In this document: one piece after another, positions 1 to 6,570 of the stretch | Numbering within the stretch: position 1 is the first letter of the stretch | Layout of the letters: each line of letters starts with the position of its first letter | Assembly (NCBI GenBank): GCA_964347945.1 | Contig: CAYGAW010000127.1 | Span: 1-13,350, forward strand | From: CAYGAW01 sp964347945 | GTDB lineage: Bacteria; Chloroflexota; Anaerolineae; UBA7937; B3-Chlor | Direction: 5' to 3' | DNA: 13,350 bases | Notes under the pieces: model-generated | Told to the model about the DNA's origin: nothing | What the model saw: the letters and a program-made list of their open reading frames with translations, nothing else | Databases searched by the model: none | Translations under genes and position numbers: made by a program

Positions 1-135
1 GTAGGGGCGAACAGGGAGAAGATCATCCGAGCGATCAAGGAGTTCCGTCCTGAGGGCAAGCGGCCGGAGATCTTCGGTGATGGAATGGCGAGCGAGAAGA
101 TAGCACACCACCTCGGATCAATGCAGCAACTATGA
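1..135 (+). CDS. UDP-N-acetylglucosamine 2-epimerase-like protein, C-terminal fragment
   Basis: Frame 1 is open from the window edge to a TGA at 133-135, giving the last 44 residues of a protein whose start lies upstream. The fragment has an Asn-Arg-Glu-Lys-Ile stretch followed by a long helix, then IFGDGMASEKIAHHL. This resembles the C-terminal 'GDGxAAxKI' end of the WecB/MnaA family, which interconverts UDP-GlcNAc and UDP-ManNAc in the cytoplasm for surface polysaccharides. The active-site half is outside the window, so the exact substrate and completeness cannot be judged. Its stop overlaps the start of the next glycosyltransferase as ATGA, which implies one transcript and translational coupling. 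The glycan context supports the call; the short length limits confidence. Confidence 0.7.
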   Translation, partial: VGANREKIIRAIKEFRPEGKRPEIFGDGMASEKIAHHLGSMQQL

Positions 136-1274
136 AAGCTTGTATCCTCACTTCCGTCCATCCGTGCTTCGATGTTCGCATCTTCCAGAAGCAGGCAATC
201 AGCCTGGCCGGAGCGGGTTATCAGGTCACGCTTGTGGCCGTCGCCGATTTCGAGGAGAAGGTCGTCGACCAAGTGCGCATCTTGGGGCTACGCCAGTCCA
301 GAAGTAGGGGCCTGAGGCCCCTCAACTGGTACCGCGTCCTCAGAATCGCTGTGCGAGAGCAAGCAGACGTATACCACTTTCACGATCCCGAGTTACTGTT
401 CGTGGGGAGCATGATACGAGCTCTCACCAAGCGCCCGGTCATCTACGACGTACACGAGAACTACCCCCAAGATATCCTCACCAAAGAATGGATACCACAC
501 GGCCTCCGCAAAGCAATGTCGCAGATCTTCAGGGTCTTTGAGGACAACATGGCAAAGCGCATGGATGCGGTCGTAGTGGTCAATGAGCACCTGGCGGGAC
601 GATTCAGAGGGAAGAGCCGCGTCGTCACCGTCTCGAACTACTCGAGGATTGACCGGTTCGCTCGGGGGCAGCCGCACACGGAGGAGAAGAGCAGGCGTTT
701 GAGACCATACTTCGTCTATGCAGGGCGCATCTCGGACGACCGCGGCATCTACGAGTGTCTCGAGGCGCTAAGAACTCTGGAGGACGATGCTGACCTGGTC
801 TGCGCTGGACGCATCGGCCATGTTAGCAATGACGAATTCAGATCGCTGCTCGATGGCGCCCAGTCCGGCACGCGCTTTCAGTATCTCGGGCTTCTGCCCT
901 ACGAGGACATGCCGCCACTGCTGAGTGGAGCTCAGGCTGGACTACTTTGCTTTCAAGCCACGCCTAACAACGTTCTGGGGACCCCCAACAAGCTATTCGA
1001 GTACATGAGCGCGGGGATTCCTGTCATCGCCAGCGACTTTCCGTTCGTCCGCCAAGTTGTTTCCGAAGCAGACTGCGGGCTCCTGGTGCAGCCCGATGAT
1101 GTCGAGCAGATTGCTCTGGCAATGTCTCATCTCCTCCGCAACCAGCAAGATGCAGCGCGGATGGGAAGGAACGGTTTTCGTGCAGCAAGCGAACGATACA
1201 ACTGGCAGATGGAGGAGAAGAAGCTCCTTTCGCTCTACGGCAGCTTGCTAGAGAGCGACCAAGTGATCAGGTAG
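132..1274 (+). CDS. GT4-family glycosyltransferase
   Basis: This 380-residue protein has the usual length and two-domain GT-B layout of family 4 glycosyltransferases, which move a sugar from a nucleotide donor to a growing lipid-linked glycan on the inner face of the membrane. The N-terminal half starts with a TSVHPCFDVRIF strand-loop and carries FHDPELL and YDVHENYP (about residues 81-115), which are acceptor-side signatures. The C-terminal half has YAGRISDDRGI (about 197) and TPNKLFEYMSAGIPVIAS around E290, the nucleotide-sugar binding segment of the family. The ATG overlaps the stop of the preceding epimerase gene and no clear Shine-Dalgarno is seen, so translational coupling is likely. 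The following GT2 gene starts 10 nt after its stop. The sugar donor and linkage cannot be inferred from sequence. Confidence 0.9.
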   Translation: MKACILTSVHPCFDVRIFQKQAISLAGAGYQVTLVAVADFEEKVVDQVRILGLRQSRSRGLRPLNWYRVLRIAVREQADVYHFHDPELLFVGSMIRALTKRPVIYDVHENYPQDILTKEWIPHGLRKAMSQIFRVFEDNMAKRMDAVVVVNEHLAGRFRGKSRVVTVSNYSRIDRFARGQPHTEEKSRRLRPYFVYAGRISDDRGIYECLEALRTLEDDADLVCAGRIGHVSNDEFRSLLDGAQSGTRFQYLGLLPYEDMPPLLSGAQAGLLCFQATPNNVLGTPNKLFEYMSAGIPVIASDFPFVRQVVSEADCGLLVQPDDVEQIALAMSHLLRNQQDAARMGRNGFRAASERYNWQMEEKKLLSLYGSLLESDQVIR

Positions 1275-1284
1275 GGACATCAGC

Positions 1285-2319
1285 ATGGGCGAGCAGGCCA
1301 ATGTTCCTCTCGTGTCGGTGATAGTTGCGATGCGCAACGAAGAAGCCTACATCGGAAAGTGCCTGGACTCGTTGGTGCAACAGGATTATCCCGCCGAGCG
1401 GATCGAGGTGTTGGTGATAGATGGTAGATCCACCGACCGCTCAAGGCAGATTGTGTCAGAGATGGAGGACAAGCTACTCAATCTTCGTCTCCTCGACAAC
1501 GAGAAGAAGATCAGCCCGGCGGCTTTCAACATAGGCATCAACAGCGCCCACGGACAGATAGTGACTATCATCAGCGCCCACTCTTACCTGGCAGCGGACT
1601 ATGTTTCTCGTTGCGTGGAGTACCTGACCAGTACAGGCGCCGACTGTGTCGGCGGCCCCATAAAGACCATCGGCGAGAATCCGACGGCGAAGGCCATAGC
1701 CCTGGCCATGAGTTCGCCGTTCGGCGTGGGTGATGCGCTCTTCCGTTACTCCCGGAAGGAGCAGTACGTGGATACGCTGGCCTTCGGCGCTTATCGCCGC
1801 GACGTGTTCGACCGCGTCGGCCTCTTCGACGAGAGGTTGGCGGGGAGCGAAGACGACGAATTCAACTACCGCCTGCGACGGCATGGGGGGAAGCTCTTTC
1901 TCACGCCAGCCATAAGATCCTTCTACTATGGCAGGGCCTCCCTTCGCGATCTTTGGAGCCAGTACTTCCGCTACGGGTTTGGCAAGGTGAGGGTAATCCG
2001 GAGGCATCCTACGCTGGTCAGGGTTCGCCATCTGATCCCTGCCGTCTTCGTGGCTAGCCTGGCAACCACCGCCCTTCTGAGCCTATTCAACCCGCTCTTC
2101 GCCCTGCTCCTTGCCTTGATTCTGAGTAGCTACGTGCTGGTCTCGCTCGTTCTCTCCGTCCGGATAGCCGCCAAGGAGGGGTGGAAGTATCTCCCTCTCT
2201 TGCCCCTGGCTTTCGCCTGCCTCCACGTTGCGTACGGTACAGGGCTCCTTCTGGGGGTGGCGCACTTCCTCCTCGTGGCAAAGAGGAGAACTGGACAGAA
2301 GAATGGCCAATGGAGATGA
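1285..2319 (+). CDS. GT2-family glycosyltransferase with C-terminal membrane segments (ExoA-like)
   Basis: A 344-residue GT-A enzyme of the succinoglycan ExoA-like branch, expected to transfer a hexose to a lipid-linked oligosaccharide at the cytoplasmic face. Visible motifs are VSVIVAMRNEEAYIGKCL (residues 10-27), VIDGRSTDRS (44-53), and the acid pair in GSEDDEFNYRLRR (E189-D191), which fits the catalytic-base region. The C-terminal 250-335 stretch is strongly hydrophobic, with about three membrane helices. The position that usually carries the metal-binding DxD or 'DAH' in this branch reads ISAHS (96-100), so the first Asp appears to be replaced by Ser. Metal binding may be altered, or this may be a tolerated variant. 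It sits 10 nt after the GT4 gene and overlaps the next gene by 17 nt. Confidence 0.88.
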   Translation: MGEQANVPLVSVIVAMRNEEAYIGKCLDSLVQQDYPAERIEVLVIDGRSTDRSRQIVSEMEDKLLNLRLLDNEKKISPAAFNIGINSAHGQIVTIISAHSYLAADYVSRCVEYLTSTGADCVGGPIKTIGENPTAKAIALAMSSPFGVGDALFRYSRKEQYVDTLAFGAYRRDVFDRVGLFDERLAGSEDDEFNYRLRRHGGKLFLTPAIRSFYYGRASLRDLWSQYFRYGFGKVRVIRRHPTLVRVRHLIPAVFVASLATTALLSLFNPLFALLLALILSSYVLVSLVLSVRIAAKEGWKYLPLLPLAFACLHVAYGTGLLLGVAHFLLVAKRRTGQKNGQWR

Positions 2320-2986
2320 ATATCAGTATCAGAAGATGGTCCGGGACCACCTGCAGCAGGTGGTGGCCCTCCACGAGGAGTGTTTTCCAGGCTACTACTT
2401 GACCCAGCTAGGCCCGTCGTTCCTTGAAGCCATGTATGCCTGGTACCTGGAGAGCCCGGAAGCCATCGCACACGTGGCAGTGGGCGATGATAGGCGTCTG
2501 CTGGGGTTCGTGGCCGGCACAATGGACGGTTCCAACTATCAGGTATCCCTGTTCCGAAAGACGTGGCGCCCTATGCTGCTCGCCTTGTTCAGGAGCCTCG
2601 TGTCGAAGCCAGCACTGACACTTCGCCTTGTGGCGGAGCGAAAGGACCTTGCCTGGCAGGGCCTCAGCAGCATCTTCGGCCTGGGCTTCGGTGAGAAATC
2701 AGACGCCAAAGCAGGGTTGCACCAAGGACCGCCCTCTGCCAGCCTGGTCTCCATAGGGGTCAAGCCCTCCGCCAGGCGATCAGGGGTGGGAACCGAGCTG
2801 AGCGAACTCTTCCTCACGGAAGCGCGAGAACGAGGATGTGAGCAGGTTACCCTATCTGTGAGAGACGACAATCTCGAAGCCAGGCGATTCTACGAAAGCA
2901 TGAACTGGAAGGAGACAGCCAGGTCTTCTGAGACCTACCATGGGCACGTCTCCATCACCTACGAGAAGGACCTCACCAATGAGTAG
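2303..2986 (+). CDS. GNAT-family N-acetyltransferase
   Basis: The open frame begins further upstream, but I choose ATG 2303 because GAGGAGAA lies about 12 nt before it and the extra upstream residues look like frame-shifted GT2 sequence. The 227-residue product ends in a GNAT fold. SIGVKPSARRSGVGTEL contains the acetyl-CoA pyrophosphate loop R-x-x-G-x-G (about residues 158-163), followed by VTLSVRDDNLEARRFYESMNW, the usual strand 5 to helix 4 'N..A..FY...GF' segment. The gene overlaps the GT2 gene by 17 nt and the aminotransferase gene by 8 nt. Next to a sugar aminotransferase, the attractive inference is N-acetylation of an amino-sugar nucleotide. However, PglD-type enzymes are left-handed beta-helix proteins, not GNATs (WecD is the GNAT precedent), so the substrate remains open. 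Confidence 0.85.
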   Translation: MANGDEYQYQKMVRDHLQQVVALHEECFPGYYLTQLGPSFLEAMYAWYLESPEAIAHVAVGDDRRLLGFVAGTMDGSNYQVSLFRKTWRPMLLALFRSLVSKPALTLRLVAERKDLAWQGLSSIFGLGFGEKSDAKAGLHQGPPSASLVSIGVKPSARRSGVGTELSELFLTEARERGCEQVTLSVRDDNLEARRFYESMNWKETARSSETYHGHVSITYEKDLTNE

Positions 2987-4166
2987 AAAGGCAAAACCGG
3001 GAGGGACGAGGACAGAGTTCTTGCCTCCTCTTGCACCATGTCTGGGCGACGAAGAGTACAACGAAGTTCTGGATACTCTCAAGTCTGGCTGGATCACGAT
3101 GGGGCCCAAGACAACGGAGTTCGAGGAGTTGTTCGCTGAGTACGTAGGCAGCCGCCATGCCATCGCTGTGAGTTCCTGCACGGCGGGCTTGCATCTGGCC
3201 TTGGTCGCCGCCGAGATTGGGCCGGGGGATGAAGTCATCACCACGCCTCTTACTTTCTGTTCCACAGCCAACGTGGTCGTCCATCAAGGAGCAACACCCG
3301 TTCTGGCCGACGTTCGACCCGACACCCTGAACATAGATCCTCAGCAGATAAGGAAGAAGATCACCCGACGCACCAGAGCGATCATGCCAGTGCACTTGGG
3401 TGGTCATCCGTGCGAGATGGATGTGATCATGGCCATCGCTGAGGAGCACGGACTTCTGGTCATCGAGGACGCAGCTCACGCCACGGGTGCCAGGTACAAG
3501 GATAGGATGATAGGGACCATAGGCGATGCAACGGTCTTCAGTTTCTATGCCACCAAGAACCTCACCACAGGTGAGGGGGGGATGATCACCACCACGGACG
3601 GGGAAGCGGCCCAGCAACTGAGGATCCTCAGGTTGCACGGCATCAGCAGCGACGCCTGGAAGCGGTACTCTGATCGGGGCTCATGGTACTACGAGGTCTT
3701 GCTTCCCGGCTACAAGTACAACATGACCGACATACAGGCGTCACTGGGTATCCATCAGCTCGCAAAGCAGGAGAAGTTCATTCAGACTAGGCAACAGTAC
3801 GCACAGATGTACACGGATGCCTTCGAGGACTTGCCGGAGATAGTCGCCCCCGTGGTGAAGGACCACGTCCGGCACGCCTGGCATCTCTACACCGTCCGTC
3901 TTGATCTGAACCGGCTGACCATCGACCGCGGCCAGTTCATCGAGGCTTTGAGGAGAGAGAACATCGGCACCTCTGTACACTTCATTCCCCTGCATCTGCA
4001 CCCCTACTACCAGGAGAGGTACGACTTCACAGAGGGCGATTTCCCTGTAGCCGAGGCCGCATATCACAGCATCGTCACTCTGCCCTGCTACCCTAAGATG
4101 TCGATGCAGGATGTCAAAGATGTGATTAGGGCTGTCGAGAAGGTGGTCACGGAGAGCCGCAGGTGA
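2979..4166 (+). CDS. DegT/DnrJ/EryC1/StrS-family PLP sugar aminotransferase (ArnB/PseC-like)
   Basis: The start is ATG 2979, eight nucleotides inside the end of the GNAT gene, with GAGAAGGA about 8 nt upstream. The 395-residue product has the normal family length. These enzymes transfer an amino group from glutamate to a 4-keto (or 3-keto) nucleotide sugar in the cytoplasm. The PLP Schiff-base lysine is K193 in FYATKNLTTGEGGM, and the cofactor-stacking segment VIEDAAHATG carries D164. The SSCTAGLHLAL stretch (65-75) binds the PLP phosphate. TPLTFCSTANVV and ADVRPDTLNIDP resemble UDP-4-keto-sugar aminotransferases such as ArnB and PseC. A 4-keto-sugar maker would be needed; the SDR at 4831-6435 or a gene outside the window could supply it. 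The exact sugar is unknown. Confidence 0.93.
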   Translation: MSRKAKPGGTRTEFLPPLAPCLGDEEYNEVLDTLKSGWITMGPKTTEFEELFAEYVGSRHAIAVSSCTAGLHLALVAAEIGPGDEVITTPLTFCSTANVVVHQGATPVLADVRPDTLNIDPQQIRKKITRRTRAIMPVHLGGHPCEMDVIMAIAEEHGLLVIEDAAHATGARYKDRMIGTIGDATVFSFYATKNLTTGEGGMITTTDGEAAQQLRILRLHGISSDAWKRYSDRGSWYYEVLLPGYKYNMTDIQASLGIHQLAKQEKFIQTRQQYAQMYTDAFEDLPEIVAPVVKDHVRHAWHLYTVRLDLNRLTIDRGQFIEALRRENIGTSVHFIPLHLHPYYQERYDFTEGDFPVAEAAYHSIVTLPCYPKMSMQDVKDVIRAVEKVVTESRR

Positions 4167-4170
4167 GCAC

Positions 4171-4776
4171 GTGGCTAAAAGAGCATTGGATCTGGTCGTC
4201 TCTGGGGTAGGACTCATATTCCTCAGTCCGTTGCTGCTCATCCTGGCCATCTGGATCAGGCTGGACTCGAAAGGCCCTGTCCTCTACCGTGGTGAGAGGG
4301 TGGGGAAAGATGGCAAACTATTCAGCATGTACAAGTTCCGTACCATGGTCATGGAGGCGGATCGAGTGGGGCCCGCTGTTACCTACAAAGAGGATCCCCG
4401 TGTGACCAAGGCAGGCAAGTTCCTCCGCCGCACGAAGCTGGATGAACTTCCCCAGTTGATTAACGTTCTCAAAGGGGAAATGAGCCTGGTGGGGCCCCGA
4501 CCGGAAGATCCATCATATGTTGCCCATTACACTGAGCAGCAGCGGCAAGTCCTGCGAGTCAAGCCAGGAGTGACAGGCCCCACGCAGCTGGAATATCGTG
4601 ACGAGTCCTCCATGATCGATGGCCCCACGGCGGACGAAGAGTATCTAGCCAAGATAATGCCAGCCAAACTGGAACTCGACTTGCAGTATGTCCGCAACCG
4701 TTCCCTCGCTTTGGATCTTGAGATCCTCTGGCGAACAGCCACAACGCTTCTCTTCAGAGACCATCGCCCCGCCTGA
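4171..4776 (+). CDS. Monotopic phosphoglycosyl transferase (PglC/WcaJ-type sugar transferase)
   Basis: A 201-residue protein starting at GTG 4171, four nt after the aminotransferase stop, with AGGTGA just upstream. It is the minimal PglC-size form of the bacterial sugar transferase family, which moves a sugar-1-phosphate from a nucleotide sugar to undecaprenyl phosphate and so starts glycan assembly on the membrane. Residues 6-29 form the re-entrant membrane helix, broken by the conserved Ser-Pro at 19-20. KFRTM follows at 55-59. The catalytic Asp-Glu dyad is D91-E92 in KLDELPQL, then MSLVGPRPE. All hallmark residues are present, so the enzyme is probably active. The sugar may be the amino sugar made by the preceding genes, by analogy with PglC. 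Confidence 0.93.
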   Translation: MAKRALDLVVSGVGLIFLSPLLLILAIWIRLDSKGPVLYRGERVGKDGKLFSMYKFRTMVMEADRVGPAVTYKEDPRVTKAGKFLRRTKLDELPQLINVLKGEMSLVGPRPEDPSYVAHYTEQQRQVLRVKPGVTGPTQLEYRDESSMIDGPTADEEYLAKIMPAKLELDLQYVRNRSLALDLEILWRTATTLLFRDHRPA

Positions 4777-4778
4777 AT

Positions 4779-4810
4779 GACAACCCCCGGTAGCTTCGCC
4801 CCCGGTTGTC
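4779..4810. repeat. Inverted repeat between the sugar transferase and membrane-SDR genes
   Basis: GACAACC (4779-4785) is perfectly complementary to GGTTGTC (4804-4810), with an internal GG/CC pair that can extend the stem across opposed C tracts. No T-run follows, so it does not look like a classic intrinsic terminator. It lies just upstream of a TATAAT hexamer and spans where a -35 element would sit. It could therefore be an operator or a weak transcript-end hairpin. Confidence 0.45.
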
Positions 4811-4819
4811 GTATATAAT
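4791..4819 (+). promoter_or_regulatory. Candidate promoter for the membrane-SDR gene (TATAAT at 4814-4819)
   Basis: A perfect TATAAT stands at 4814-4819. At 17-bp spacing the -35 position reads TAGCTT (4791-4796), a poor match to TTGACA, so an activator or alternative -35 would be needed. A start site about 7 nt past the -10 would fall at about 4826, almost on the gene's start codon. The gene may thus be transcribed separately from the upstream operon and translated without a leader. Confidence 0.4.
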
Positions 4820-4830
4820 AGCCCGTGCTA

Positions 4831-6435
4831 ATGGGAAGACATACGAACACTGGAAACCTGATATCAACCTTGAGAGCCTACTGGGCTAGGCGAGAGCACC
4901 GGCGCATCAACGGCCAGATGAGCAAACGTATGCTCGTCGACGCTGTGCTGATGAACCTGTCCCTAGCACTGGCCCTGTTCCTGAGATACCTGGTGGCCTC
5001 TTGGATCCAGCATGGTGCGCTTTTTGTTGATCAGCATCTGATGCGGAGTTTCCTCAGCATCTACTTGAGTTCGGCCTGGCTCCTCACCACACTGGCGTTG
5101 ATCATCTTCTACGTCAGCGGATTCTATACTCTTGGCGCCATATACTTCAGTCGCTACAAACCCCTCGTCATCTTCCAGGCCGTGACTCTAACCTATCTGG
5201 CATTTGGCTCCTTGGTGTTCTTGACGGGTGCCAGAATAGGGTTGCCGCGCAGCGTCCTGCCCTTGGGCTGGCTGCTGACTCTGATGAGCATCGCTGGAGT
5301 ACGATTGGCCTTCACGCTAGTCGAGAGAGAGATCTTGCAGAGTCTGGGCGCTGTGGCCGGCGTTCAGGTCCGCGATCCGCGAAGTGTCCTCGTCATCGGG
5401 GGCGCAGGATATATCGGCTCCGTACTCGTTCGCAACCTCCTGGAGCGCGGTTGGAGGGTGCGGGTCTTGGATCGACTCCTCTACGGCGAAGAGTCGTTGG
5501 CACAGTTATATCACAGACAGGACTTCCAACTTGTCCAGGGCGACTTCCGAAACGTAGAAGCGGTCGTCAGAGCTGTGCAGCACATGAGTTCCATCGTGCA
5601 CCTGGGAGCCGTCGTCGGCGACCCAGCCTGCGCTCTGGATGTAGACTTCACGTTTGAGGTCAATCTGGCTGCAACGCGAATGATCGCCGAGGTAGGCAAG
5701 GGATACGGCATTCGCCGGTTCCTCTTCGCCTCCAGTTGCAGCGTCTACGGTGCGAGCGATGACATCATGGATGAGCGCTCGCAGGTAGCTCCGCTATCCC
5801 TGTATTCCAGGACAAAGCTCGAGTCGGAAAGACTGTTACTCTCCATCATGTCGGATGAATTCTCTCCCCTATTGCTGCGCTTCGCCACCGCGTGCGGCAT
5901 GTCACACCGCCCGCGGTTTGATCTCGCTGTCAATCTCTTAGCAGCGCAAGCGATCTTCGAAAAGCAGATCACTATCTTCGGTGGCGATCAGTGGCGACCC
6001 TTCGTCCACGTGAACGATGTCTCGGAGGCCATCATTCGTTGTCTCGAAGCGCCTCTTCCAGCAGTAAGTGGGCAGGTTTTCAACGTCGGATCAGACCTCG
6101 GCAACTACCGACTCAGCGAGATCGGCGACATCGTCAAGAGGGTGGTGCCCGACGTGCAGGTGTCGGTACAGGAAAGCGCAGAAGACCAGCGCAACTACCG
6201 CGTCTCCTGCGACAAGATCCGGCGGATGGTTGGCTTCGAAGCCGCGAGCACTGTCGAGGATGGCATCCTCGACATCGTAGAGGCGGTCCGCGCGGGTCGA
6301 ATTGTCAATTATCGCAAGCCTCAGTACAGCAATGTGAAGTGGCTGACCGAGAACGGCGAGACGGCGATCACGATGGTGCCCAACATCTACTCCGTGGTCA
6401 TGAGAATGCCGGAGGGGATGTCGGCCGCGGGGTAA
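4831..6435 (+). CDS. Membrane-anchored extended-SDR nucleotide-sugar epimerase/dehydratase (CapD/PglF-type N-terminus)
   Basis: A 534-residue fusion. Residues 1-165 hold four predicted membrane helices (about 35-55, 80-102, 111-133 and 142-160), ending in GLPRSVLPLGWLLTLM...VRL, closely like the N-terminal membrane domain of CapD/PglF/FlaA1 dehydratases. The second part is an extended SDR. Its NAD-binding GGAGYIG is at 190-196, followed by VLDRLLYGEESL, VHLGAVVGDPA, SSCSVYG (301-307) and the catalytic Y325-x-x-x-K329 in LYSRTK. CapD/PglF enzymes usually have Met in place of this Tyr, so this catalytic half belongs to the WcaG/GalE-like branch and could be a 4-epimerase, reductase or dehydratase. 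ATG 4831 is chosen; GTG 4825 is in frame and equally possible. Neither has a Shine-Dalgarno, and both sit 5-11 nt past a TATAAT. The reaction is not assignable from sequence. Confidence 0.85.
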   Translation: MGRHTNTGNLISTLRAYWARREHRRINGQMSKRMLVDAVLMNLSLALALFLRYLVASWIQHGALFVDQHLMRSFLSIYLSSAWLLTTLALIIFYVSGFYTLGAIYFSRYKPLVIFQAVTLTYLAFGSLVFLTGARIGLPRSVLPLGWLLTLMSIAGVRLAFTLVEREILQSLGAVAGVQVRDPRSVLVIGGAGYIGSVLVRNLLERGWRVRVLDRLLYGEESLAQLYHRQDFQLVQGDFRNVEAVVRAVQHMSSIVHLGAVVGDPACALDVDFTFEVNLAATRMIAEVGKGYGIRRFLFASSCSVYGASDDIMDERSQVAPLSLYSRTKLESERLLLSIMSDEFSPLLLRFATACGMSHRPRFDLAVNLLAAQAIFEKQITIFGGDQWRPFVHVNDVSEAIIRCLEAPLPAVSGQVFNVGSDLGNYRLSEIGDIVKRVVPDVQVSVQESAEDQRNYRVSCDKIRRMVGFEAASTVEDGILDIVEAVRAGRIVNYRKPQYSNVKWLTENGETAITMVPNIYSVVMRMPEGMSAAG

Positions 6436-6556
6436 CGCCGGTCACCCGCACCTTTCTGCGGCTCACCAAGCTCCTCGTCGCGTGTCCGTCCTCGACCTGC
6501 TGCCTCCCAGAGTGCGTACGGTGTCCACAGCAAGCGCAACATCGTCTCACTAGTGT

Positions 6557-6562
6557 AAGGAG
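6557..6562 (+). promoter_or_regulatory. Ribosome binding site AAGGAG for the FTCD gene
   Basis: AAGGAG lies 8 nt before ATG 6571 and fixes that start. The rest of the 135-nt gap (6436-6570) shows no convincing promoter. It has only a weak CCGCA/TGCGG hairpin at 6446-6461 without a T-tract. Confidence 0.75.
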
Positions 6563-6570
6563 TTCGAGAG

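Noticed and set aside
2973..3638. Long antisense open frame (221 codons) opposite the aminotransferase gene
   Set aside because: The opposite strand encodes a full, motif-complete PLP enzyme; the antisense product has no recognisable domain. The same reasoning excludes the antisense frames at 1474-2031 and 7387-8001.
6446..6461. CCGCA/TGCGG hairpin after the membrane-SDR gene
   Set aside because: A 5-bp stem without a T-tract; expected by chance in GC-rich sequence.
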